The notes under the pieces were generated by a model. It worked only from the letters and a program-made list of their open reading frames with translations, was not told the origin of the DNA and did not search any database. From Varanus komodoensis (lineage: Eukaryota > Chordata > Lepidosauria > Squamata > Varanidae): a stretch of 64,000 nucleotides of DNA. Both the position numbers and the translations under genes were made by a program. Positions within the stretch are counted from its first letter, which is position 1. Each line of letters starts with the position of its first letter. Positions 29,791-40,414 of the stretch are shown piece after piece. The stretch spans positions 4,845,550 to 4,909,549 of the forward strand of contig NW_025336481.1 of assembly GCF_004798865.1 (NCBI RefSeq), written 5' to 3'.

Positions 29791-29939
29791 CGCGCTGCGG
29801 CCGCGCTGCGCCGCGGCGGGGCCCTCGCTGCGCCCCCCGAGCGTCCGGAGCCAGGCCCGGGACGGCGCACCGGAGGAGGCGCGCGAGACGGCGGGGAGCG
29901 CGCGCCGCCGCTCCGCGCGATGCATCACGGTCGCGGCGA

Positions 29940-29947
29940 AGGCAAAT
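29940..29947 (-). promoter_or_regulatory. Octamer-like distal element of U5 gene 2
   Basis: On the minus strand ATTTGCCT within CTCATTTGCCTT, one base off the octamer, 214-221 bases upstream of the start. The position and flanks match the DSE of gene 1. Confidence 0.7.
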
Positions 29948-30345
29948 GAGCCCCGCCCCGCCCCCGTCTCCGGGACCGTCCGCGCGAGGGAGGCTTCGGT
30001 CGCGCGCCCTCTCCCGGTGGCGGCGCGCGTTGCTGCCGCGCGGCCCCGCCGCTCCGCCTCTGGGCGCGGGCGGGCGCGCGTGGCAGGGCCGTTGTCGCGC
30101 GCGCGAGAGCACGGGAGCTCCGGCACGCGCTGCTCGGAGCCCGGTGCGGCTGCGCAGCACCGCGGGAGCGCGCTCTGCACGCGCCCAGGGGCGCCCCGTG
30201 CTCTCCGCGCCGCCGGCGCGTGAAGCGCTACAGGGAGAGCGGCGCCGTCGCGCCCGAGCTCTGGGCCGACGAACCGCCCGCACGCCGCGCGTTGGCAACG
30301 CGGCGGGGCCGCGCGGATCGAAGCGACGAGCCGCGCGGGCAGCTG

Positions 30346-31035
30346 CAGGCCGCTCCGGGGAAGGCGACCCCTGCAGTAATGCTTGGGCCATGCGCTCTGT
30401 GCATGGCCAGAAGCCGCTGCCCCATCACAAGGTCTGGTAGAGTTGCAGCGGAGGCCACCATCCGACATTTCAGGGGATGGGCTGGCATCACACTCAGGAT
30501 TAATTATATTATCACTACATTAAGTTTGTGGCTTGACTTTTTCCTCTTGCAAGGTACCTGAGGCACCGCGATCCTCCTCACCATTTTATCCTGAATCCCG
30601 GTTCATTACGCCCAACAGCGGTGGGTATTCGTCAGTAGCCTGCCTTGGACAATGGAGGCTCGACCCCATAAGACTGGCTTTTAAGGGAGGCAACACTCAT
30701 GGGCCACGGTCTCTGTGCCTTGTGATACCGCAGAGTCACATGGGGATCTGTTATCCGGCAAGAAGTGGGTGTGGGCGAATCTAATCTTCATATGCGCAGA
30801 GGGCCTCTTTTCAGCAACACCTCCAAAGTGCCTCTTTTTATTCACTGCTCAAGCTCCCATGTGCAGAAGCAAAACAAGCTGCCAGATTCCAGGCCAGGAT
30901 CTTGCGTCTAAACTGTGCAGAACTGATGCAAAACGGTTGGTGTACTCTTTGCTGTCCACACTGCTGTTGCTCTATGCATTATTTGCATCCAGTAATATTC
31001 AAAGTTTAACACCCCAAATCTTAGCTAGTTCTGGT
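30346..31035. other. Stretch between CpG island and SINE fragments, nothing recognised
   Basis: No PTK6 exon or other coding exon was found on either strand. A short SINE-tail-like piece (CCTCACCATTTTATCCTGAATC) lies at about 30,572-30,597. Confidence 0.5.
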
Positions 31036-31300
31036 TTACTTTTCTGTCCTACCAGATTCCAAGGAGCTCAGCATGGACACATTGTTCTGGTTGCCTCTCC
31101 ATTTTATCCTCACCAGTGCCTGGTTAGGAGGTGTTTGCTCTGAAAATATGGTAACAGTGGGGGACAAGGTAGAGTTTTTATCTATTTGTAATGCATTATA
31201 TTTATATCCTGCCCTTTTTTCTTCAGGGAGTGCAAAGCAGCTTGTATCATCTTCGTTCTGTTTTCCATTTTATCCTTACAAGAACCCTGCAAGGAGCTCT
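31036..31300 (-). repeat. SINE tail fragments, reversed
   Basis: Two adjacent pieces resemble the reversed SINE tail: GCCTCTCCATTTTATCCTCACC (about 31,090-31,115) and TTTATATCCTGCCCTTTTTTCTTC...TTCCATTTTATCCTTACAAGAACCC (about 31,198-31,290). Both are old 3' halves. Confidence 0.6.
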
Positions 31301-31339
31301 TTATTTAGAAAGTACGACTACAGTGGGTGACAGGAAAGG

Positions 31340-31575
31340 ATTTTCTCTTTATTTATGATATTTATTTTCTGACTGTTCTCTTTCTTAGGAACCCAAGATA
31401 ATTTACATAATTTTCTTCCTCTCCATTTTATCCTCACAACAACCCTGTGAGGTAGGTACGGCTGAGAGTCTGCGCGTGGCCAAAAATTAACCAATGAGCT
31501 TCATCAGCAAGTGGGGACTGGCATCCACATCTCCCAAGTCCCAGTAATTCATTCTAACCACTGCGACCTTTTGGC
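31340..31575 (-). repeat. tRNA-derived SINE, reversed
   Basis: Runs from CTCTCCATTTTATCCTCACAACAACCCTGTGAGGTAGG through GGCTGAGAGTCTGCGCGTGGCC to CCCAAGTCCCAGTAATTCATTCTAACCACTGCGACC. It is a nearly complete reversed copy with a decayed head. Confidence 0.8.
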
Positions 31576-31739
31576 TGTTTGCAAATCGGAGTGACTGGTA
31601 CATGATTTGTGGTTTGGAAAATAATAAACTTTTCTTCCTCTCAGTGTGAGAAGTTGTGCAGGACTGTGTAGGTCAAAGCCAGCAACTTGAACTGAGCTTG
31701 GAAGTATATGGGCAGGCAAGGCAAGAGCGCTGGAATGGG

Positions 31740-31995
31740 TGTTACAAGACCAGCCTTTCTAGCCCTCATTGTTAAACTAGCTACCAGATTTTGCCCGAGC
31801 ATTCTAACAGATCTTATGTCCTAACTTCTGTTACATATTGTGGTTGTTAAGCTCCATTTTAAATCTGGTGTCTCAGTTTGGTAGCATAATTCTTACGATA
31901 TTTTATTCTTACGTGTACTTTTCTATTGTATTCTAACTGTATTTTAGGCACAGTTGTAAAGCACCCAGAAAACTTTGGCTGTTGGGTAGCATAGA
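31740..31995 (+). mobile_element. L2-type LINE 3' end
   Basis: T-rich 3'UTR ends in GTTGTAAAGCACCCAGAAAAC...GTTGGGTAGCATAGAAA, the L2 terminal series. It is short and old. Confidence 0.6.
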
Positions 31996-32653
31996 AACAG
32001 TTATAATGATAATATTGAGATGAGATGATAACTATTAAGAACCTAGCTGAAATTCCACAGCACCAAGAATTGCGTATTTATTTGCGTACTGACCATGTCA
32101 TAGGAGTAGGAATGGGGCAAAGATCACTAAGAAGCCAACCTGTCCAGGTGAGGCAGAAAACGTCCTACATCGATAGGCATGCTCCGGCTGGCTGGGGAAT
32201 CCTGGGAGCTGCAGGCATCCCAGGATTCTGCACCTGCAAGGGGTTCATTCCATCCTGCACCGAAACAACACCGTCCAGCATCACACATGCACACATTTGT
32301 CAAATAATGGAAGTCAACGGGCACACACAAACCAGTGCGTAGCTTTCCTGTGGAGAGCATAAAACTTTTGTTCCTTTTCATAAAGACTTCTTGGCGATAC
32401 AGCAGTTATACAGAATAATTATCTTCTGGGAGATACAGCAAGCAAATTCCAGGGACCCCATCCCTAGCCAGAACTGGGGTGCTTCCGTGTAGCCCTTCCT
32501 GAGAATCAGGCCTTCATATGATCCAGCTTCAAATGCATGGATTTCTCCAAGCCGATGGCTGGCTTGACCTGGCTGCTTCCAGCAGTTTTCCTCATCCAGG
32601 TGAAGGTGCAGTGTTTACTGTCTGTCTGAAACACCGCTGGAGGGGTCTCCCCT
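31996..32653 (-). other. SRMS: Probable 3' flank or 3'UTR of SRMS
   Basis: Sequence just downstream of the SRMS stop (minus strand). No clear AATAAA on the minus strand lies within the first 600 bases, so the poly(A) site is unknown. TTTATT words on the top strand at about 31,340-31,365 and 31,900 could serve. A GGGAATCCTGGGAGCTGCAGGCATCCCAGGATT palindrome-like block lies near 32,197-32,227. Confidence 0.35.
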
Positions 32654-32847
32654 TCAGGAGAACGGATGATAAGCCCACCTGTAGATGGAAAACAGTGTCT
32701 CCTTCAAGCTGAGGAAAGTCGGCCGGTCTTCTGGATGGCCCTTCCAGCATTCTAGCATGATGCTATAAATTTCGGGAGAGCAGCTATTTGGGCGGGGGAG
32801 GCGGTATCCCCGAGTAATCTGCTGGATAGTTTCTTGGTTGGTCAACC
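32654..32847 (-). CDS. SRMS: SRMS coding exon 8 with stop
   Basis: Codes [20 protein letters not shown] through [15 protein letters not shown] to the end [11 protein letters not shown], the C-lobe of the kinase. The acceptor is TTCTTCCAG|GG. Confidence 0.96.
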
Positions 32848-35800
32848 CTGGAAGAAGAAAAATAGGCTTGTGTGTATATGTACATATCAGTATTAATTGG
32901 CAGATTTCATAGGTCTGGTATTTTCTTCCCACCGGCGGGATGTCTAAGAGACCTGAGGCCGAATGATGTGGTTGGTGCACATTCCCACATTCAAACATTC
33001 TAAGCTCTGATCGCTCATCGCTCAGTTGGAGGAGCAGCATTCAAATTCTGTGCTGGTGTTCTGGGTTTTGGTTCCTCCGATTGAGTGGACTCACACAGGG
33101 CTGGCCCTCAACATTTTGGCTTTCCTTAGGATGCCCAGTTCCCATGTGTGGCCAAATTACTTTGCAGAAAATCCTACACACACTCCCACTTTCTGGCAGA
33201 AAATACAACATGAATGCATTAGGGTGTAATTCCGCCGCCCCAGCCTTGATGCACAGAAGCCCCTGAACGCAAAGGCTTATGTGTCTGCTATGCTCCAGGG
33301 GAGGCATGCCGTGAACCCTGACATGCCCGGCCAGAGGAATCGTCCCAAGCCCTCAGGCCCAGTCTTCTCCCATCCCCAGCAGGCCTCCGTCCGTCTGTCC
33401 ATCCGTCCTTCCACTGCCCACTAGCGGCGGCTCCCTCCCGTCTGGGACACATTTGCAACCTTGGGGGAGTCTTGGTCTTTGCAGGCACATCCCTGAGATC
33501 ACAGGATCTCAGAACCAGGATGCCAAAGAATCCCGTGCCCTCCCAGATGATACCAGGAGGCCATAGGAAGAATCGAACCCTTGCTGCCTTTTTGCAATGC
33601 CGAAAATCAGTTTCCTGCCACATAGTAGTTGCCTGCCCAAAGGCAGCATGTCCAGTGTCCCAACACAGCTAAGGGGCACTGTAAGATCATAAGAAGGTCC
33701 CTGCTGGATTAGGCCCAGGCTCTGTCTGGCCCACCTGTTCACGCAGCATGGCTACTTTAACAAAATCAAAGTCTGCTTATTTTTTTGTTTTAAACTCAGG
33801 CAAATAAAAAGGTCCTAACCTGGTTCATAAAACTTAGCAGCAAGAGTTCAGGCTGAGTGTTCCCAAAAGAAGGGGCCACCACTAAATAGACTTTTCTGCT
33901 GCTCCTTGTGACCCACCTCGCTTCACTTCCCCATATTTCTTAAGTTTCTGTACTGCCCAACAGCCAAAGCTCTCTGGGCAGGACATGGCAGCACTTGTTT
34001 AAACAGCACTGTACCTTCATAAGGGCATTGCCCATATGTGAAAACCTCATAGAGAAAAATGCCATAGGACCAAACGTCTGATTTCGCCGAATAGGTCTGG
34101 TAGATGGCCGCTTCCGGCGCTGTCCATTTCACAGGGATCAGGGCACTGCCAGAGGTGGAGTAGATGTCATCCTAGGCGGAAAGAAGCCAGGAGGGGGTCC
34201 TTAGCAAAGGGCCTAAAATTTGTGCCCTGCAGGCTGGTAAGCAAAACAAGCATTATTTCCCCTGAATGCTCTGTGGTTGTTTTGCAGTGACTTTGTATGA
34301 CTTTGAGAGTTAGACAGAGACATAGGATCTGAGTGATCTCAGCCTTCCTGCTCAGAAAAGTCGTGCTGGTATTACATCCCTTTGAGCAGCAGCTCCCCAG
34401 AACACTTGATTTTAAACTCTCGCAAATTTGGAAGTGCCAGTAACTTTGCACACTTGCACTTAACAGCAACTTTAGGGGGCTGGTTGGGGCTGGGGGCGGC
34501 GGGTGGGTGAGAACGTGGGTTGTGTACAGAAGGTCCCAGCCTGGGAATGAGAGGACCCTAACTGGAGAGCTTGCAAAGCCATGGGGGTTGGGGAAGCCAA
34601 TCTGGTGTTCTCCCAGACCTTTTGCACTACCACTCCCATAAACCCCAGCCAACCTGACCAAGGAGGGGGAGAGTAAGGGAGCTGCAGCCCAAAACTTTTG
34701 GAGGGTACCAGGTTCTCCCATGAATAAAACTGGGCTTGAGGGAGAAATAGTTGTATTTCAGACAGTTTTCTCAGCTGCATGTTTAATTTGGCTTTGTTTA
34801 TCCAGGGTGGGGAAATGCAGGGCGAGGTTCCCTTCATGGGCACATGCTGAAAGGAATATACTGTAGACAATAGAGAGATGAGCGATAAATGAGCAACAAC
34901 TCAAAGGCTTTCTTGAATGAACCTTTAGGAGCCTGGCCAGGCCGAAATCAGCAATCTTGCAAGAAAGGTCATCTCCCACGAGGATGTTTCTGGCAGCCAG
35001 GTCTCTGTGAACAACGTGCTGTTCTTCCAGGTATGTCATCCCATCCGCCACTTGGCATGAGATGCTGAGCAGGTGATGTGTGGTCAGTTCCTTCCCTGCT
35101 GCACCTGCGAAAAGCAGAAGCGTTGAGACGGTTGCTGTGGACATCGCAGATCCTACCCGTTGTATGGAAACGGCACAGCTTTCGCTCCCCACCCGCATCG
35201 CTGGGGGTTGCAGCCTCTTTCGGAGCAAGCTGGTTCTCAGGGTGGCCTGGTGGGGTGTGCGTGTGTGTCTGTGCGCACGCATGCATGCAGAAAAGGATCA
35301 GGCCATGCCTTACGAACAAAGAACAGAGACGCGGGAGGCTATTTCCAACCTGTGCATTCTGGATGCTGCAGAGAAGTGAGGGAACTAATTATCTGATAGA
35401 TTTCAGGTTTCAGAAGTCATTTCTTCCCTTGTCCGTGTAGATCATCCCGACCTGTTCTCCTTGGGAGTTGTCCCTCTCTGGGTGACAAACGAGATCTCGA
35501 AAGCAGGTCAAGGTGTTCACCACGGGACAGCGCTCATGCAAGAACGCCCTCCGCAGAAGTAGCTCGACCTGATTCCTGGGATAGATATTTCCCAGCTGGG
35601 AGCAAAAGGCCAAGGAATATATACACCGTGGGGGTGTTCTTTTGTTGTGGTTGTTTGGCATGCTGGTGCCTATTTGTCACGCTGGTGTTGGAATGAGAGC
35701 TGCCCTTTGATAGAATCTTAATAGACAAATTGAAATATCCTGGCTGCCCAAAAGGAGAAGAGACATGTGGCATTTCAAGCTTCTAATGAGCCCCAATTTT

Positions 35801-35929
35801 CTCTAGAGAATGGGTGAGTTGCATGCATGTTGCAGAACAACTTTGGAAAGTAGCCCTGAATGTTTTTAAAGGTGATGCCAGGCCTTGGGGTACAGAGGAA
35901 GGCCGTCATATGTATACTTGCTTATGCAT

Positions 35930-36020
<91 letters not shown>

Positions 36021-39000
36021 GCGAGCGAGCGAGCGAGCGAGCTTCCAGATGAAGGAGTACTTGTCCTAACAGGAAGCCATCATGCAGCTATCTGGTTTTT
36101 TTTCCTCGGTGGATTGTCCAACACCAGAGAACAGATGGAAGAAACCACAGGACGACACGAGAAACTTGCAGGTCAAAAACACAAGCATCCGCACGTATGT
36201 CATCAGAGGCAGGATCCAGATCCTTGCACTTAGGAAGAGGCCCTGGCAAACCCCACGTGCCCTGGCTGGGGATCAAGGGTGAGCCAAAATGCTTGGGCTG
36301 CTGTTGATCGATTTGGGTTACGAAGGAGAGTGGTCCCAGTCCGAGTTTAGTCTGAGTTTGCCCATAAAGGGGGATTCCTAGTATGGGTGAAGGAAGGGAA
36401 GCGAATTTGCTTTGCAAGGGCTGAGCTGCTGGATCGAAGCAGCAGCCCTTGAAAGATGGTAGCTGTGCCAGAGACCCGCTGCCGGGCAGGTGAGATGCAA
36501 GCTGGTAGGTGGGGCGAAGATGACGCGCTAAAGCAGCTGTTGAGCTTGGGAATGCAGCTGTGCAATGTTTGCTTGTGCTCAACCCCCCCCCCCCCGGATT
36601 TCCTTGCACACGGCATGTTTTAACTGGCTTCACTTTGAGCGTGATTCGGGGAATGAGTGGTGTGGGCGGCAGCCTCTGGGCCACCTGAGAAGAGGGAACG
36701 GTTCCAACCTGGCGCCCCACCCTCCATGGGTCAGGCTGCACGCTGACCGTGGCTGATAGGCATTGTGGTCCAACACCCCAGGGCTGGGGCATGCTGGCAT
36801 AAGATGGCCCGGCTCTTTCTGCTTTCTCAAGGGGCCAAAGGGCACGGGCAGGGAGTGCGGGGCTACGCACTGTTCAGGAAGCCGTGCAGGTTGCCCTTCC
36901 GCATCAGCTCGGTGACGATGTACACGGGCTCGCCCACGGAGCAGATGGCCAGGAGCTTGATGAGTCTGGCGTGCTTCAGGCGCTTCAGGTTCTGGATCTC
37001 CTTGGCAAAGTCGTCCCGCATGTCAGCTGTGGAGCAAACGCAAACACCTGTCAAGGACGGGGCGTTCCTGGCCCTCGGAACTCTGCCTCTCTGTGCAGAA
37101 GGCAGGTGTGGGCCCAGGCAGACCCCCAAGGCGATGGCCGTGGCCCCGCCTGGCCCCACGGCTGCTGCTCCTGCCTCCGGAACCCGTGCCAAAGGCACGC
37201 ATTTCTCCTTTTCCCGGAACCCAGACGTGCCGCACACCAAGCACGGCGTTTCCCAGCAGAACTGCCGGGATCCTGACACCTGCTCTGAGCTTCACAGAAC
37301 TGGCCACCCTGGCCAAGCTTTCCTGGGTGTGAGCCACTGGCTGCCCTGGAATTTACTTCTGAGTAGACCTGCATGCTACAGAAAAAAAATCCATGGAGCG
37401 GCAGTGTTGCTGGCAAGGAACGCCCCATTACATCTACACACAGAGACTTCTGGCATCCTGTTCGGACTTTTCGTTACAATCCAGGCACTGGTTGGACACC
37501 CTGGTTGCCTGCTCTGGTGCAGATGCAGACAGATCTCTGAGGTGCTACAGAAGGGAGTGCCTCTGAGCATGTGCAGAGTATATTTGCCTCCTCGCTCCTT
37601 TGGGAGGCTGTCTTTGCCCCAGGAGGGCCATGGCTCCTGCCTCACCCACCTGGAGCCTGCACAGCTTGCTTGTGGGGTCAGGGGAGGGTTGTCTCTGACC
37701 ACCTTGCTCTGCGCACTGAGGGGGAACTGCCAGCAGGCTGCACGGCCCCTGTCCCTGGAGGTTGCTGGATGCCCTCTAAAGTGCCAGCAGGCCCCCGAGA
37801 GCAGACCTGGGACGCACAGGGAGCTGCGGGTGGTGGAAGGAAGGCAAGACCCTTTGGCACATAACGCGGGCTCTGTCCTAGACATCGCAAATCTGGGCCA
37901 CTGATCGACTCTTGTTTGACTCGTCCTCAGGGCCCCCCTTGCCAAAACACCCTGAATAATAATGTTAATCAGAACCATAACGACATCTGTGCCACTGTTA
38001 CTTTCGCTGTCCCAGAACCCTGCGTGGTTTTCCGTCCTCACCCAGAGCAGGAAAAGCAGCACACCAGAAGGCAGAATACGTCAAAAGCAGAAAGCAGCAG
38101 GCAAACGGAAAGCCTGTCCCTCCAGACCAGTAGCAGCGACACCGATGGGCTGCACCGTTCAAGCACCTCGGGTTACTAGCCTTTTCTCTTGGATGGAGGT
38201 GCGGGAAATGGACTTGAGCCGGCTTCCCACAACCTGGCGCCCTCCAGAGGTGCTCAGTGGCCGAGCTTGGGGGCACCAGTATGAAGAAGCCTGAGCTAAC
38301 TGCCCTGGCCAGGCTGAAGCAGTGCGGTGGGTTGACTTCCGCCTCCCCACTGGCCACCACAGGGTTTTAATTTTCCTTTGACTAAATGACTATTGCTGTT
38401 ACGTTGCATTTCTATCCTGCTTTTTTCCCTCTCGTCAAGAATCCAAGGTGGCTTTCATAGCTCCGTTTTATCCTCCCAACCCTGTGTTCTTGATCTTCAG
38501 CTGCAGCTTCCAATCTCAGGACCAGAAAAGCGCTGGGAAACAACATCTCGGGGTCTGATCTACCATGCCAGCTTTACCCTCCGGTAAGGAGTTGAGGCAC
38601 AAACAGTCTTACTCACACAGAGAAGACAGCCTGAGTCACGCGAAGGCGATTGAGCAACCTGCTGGGAACCAGGGAGGCACGAAGGTGGAGGGAAGAAGCG
38701 TTTTGCAACAGACCACGGGCTCTGCCCCCACCAACCTTGCTTCATGATTTTGATGGCCACCGGCACTGTGTTCTTCCACATCCCTTCCCACACCTCTCCA
38801 AAATATCCTTCTCCCATCTTCCTCCAGAGCTGGAACTCCGAACGGGGACGCTCCCACTGGTCTGTCTCCAGAGGCCTCTGCGAGAGGACAAACACGGGGC
38901 AAATTGACCTTGCTCAGGACAGAACCTGCACAAGGCAACGGGTCAGTCTACCCACCACACAGAAAAGGGTCTGGTTTGCATGGCCGGGGAATCACATCTT

Positions 39001-40379
39001 AGAGGAGAAACACAGAAACAGAGTGAGTCGGAAGGGGTCTCCCAGGCCATCTAGTCTGACCCCCGGCTGCAGCCGGCTCTGCTCATGACATGCCCACCAT
39101 GTGCATGTCCAGCGTATTTTTGAAGACCCTCACCAACGGGGCCTCAACCTCCTCCCGTGGAAGCCCATTCCACACCCTGGGGGTCCTAACTGTCAGGAAG
39201 TGCTTCCTGGCATCTACATGGAACATTGAGAAATTTGTATGAGAAATCCCATATATATTGAAACCTGCAAATTCTGCAGCTCAGCACAAAAGCCCACCTT
39301 GCCCTCTGATGCTATGCAGACAATGTGCTTGAGTCCCCTGATTTTTGTCATGGACTGACCAGGCCTCGCCAATTAGTGAAAAGGAACACTGGCAAAACAA
39401 TGCACTCGCCCTCTTTTCGGCCTTTCCTTTCCCATGACTTTTTCCTCTGCCACCAGAAGTAAACCTTTCTGTCTGGCTGCTTGCACCAAACCAGCTTTAA
39501 AGCTTTCTCTGGGTCTCACAGAGGCAGCTGTGGGAATCAGCTGAATTAGATGAGGGTGAGTAATTCAGCCAAATAATGGACGCAGCAGAAGCCTGCTTGG
39601 AGCCTAGGGCTGGCGCTTCTGCTCCCCAGTTCAGGCATCCCTCCTTCCACAAGGGTTGAGGTCTTCATGGCTCTGCTTCGGAAGGGCCTGGTTAAAGTTA
39701 GCAGCCTGCTGCATGGGTAGGAACTTGGAACTATGGCCAGAGAATCGGTTGTAATCATATTTAAAAACAAACATTGAATCAGAACCAGATCCAAAGCAAA
39801 AACTATAATTTTGTCTTGCATGTAAGTAGGTGGGTGGGTGATCTGAGTCAGGGAGACAGATTGAAGTTTCTAGGTGGGGCTTGGCTGGGGACCAGGAAAA
39901 TCTGAAAAGTGCATGAATGAGGGTGGGAGGTGTGTGGAATCTACAGCAGAGAAATGCAAATGTGAGCACAGGCAGGGCGTGAATCTTTCAGCCACTCCTA
40001 AAGAGGGATAAAGGAGAATTTTGCCTATGCGCACAAAACATGCTCTGCTCAGAGCCCCGAGTGTGAGCACATGTTGCTGAAAACAGTGGCAGGCTATCAA
40101 ACACGGGTTTGTTCCTGATTCCTGGTTCGATTTGCGGAAATGTCCTGCGTGAACTGGATCAGCCTTGCTTTATGGCATGGAGGAAATTTGCACAAATTAT
40201 GAGAGCAGCCAGTTTGGGAAGAGCTGCACAGTTCTTTGATGGCTACTTAATTTGTACAAGTTTCCTATGCCAACAAAGCCAATGGGGATTGTTAAATGCA
40301 AACAGGAAACAGCAAGATGAATGGCGAGTCTGGTGATCTTATACATTGCTCATTTGCCCATCCTTACTCTTAGGAGGAG

Positions 40380-40414
<35 letters not shown>

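Larger units (their letters stand above)
29735..30345. promoter_or_regulatory. CpG island upstream of U5 gene 2
   Basis: About 600 bases are almost entirely G/C with very frequent CpG (runs such as CGCGCGCGAGAGC). It covers the PSE and DSE of U5 gene 2 and extends about 400 bases beyond. Long open frames on both strands here are the usual result of high GC content and show no family resemblance. The extra length suggests a second, divergent start site (+ strand, 30.0-30.4 kb), but no exon could be named. Confidence 0.8.

Noticed and set aside
29651-30468. Open frames of 246 and 256 codons on the minus strand
   Set aside because: They lie in a CpG island where stop codons are rare; the proteins are almost only A, R, G and P, and the frames overlap the U5 promoter and gene.
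33545-33640. Possible tRNA gene on the minus strand (GGTTCGATTC B box)
   Set aside because: No A box or cloverleaf could be formed around it; it fits a decayed tRNA-derived SINE.
36765-37904. 379-codon + strand frame
   Set aside because: It runs antisense over SRMS exon 5, and the real coding exon on the other strand explains part of the openness; no family resemblance.
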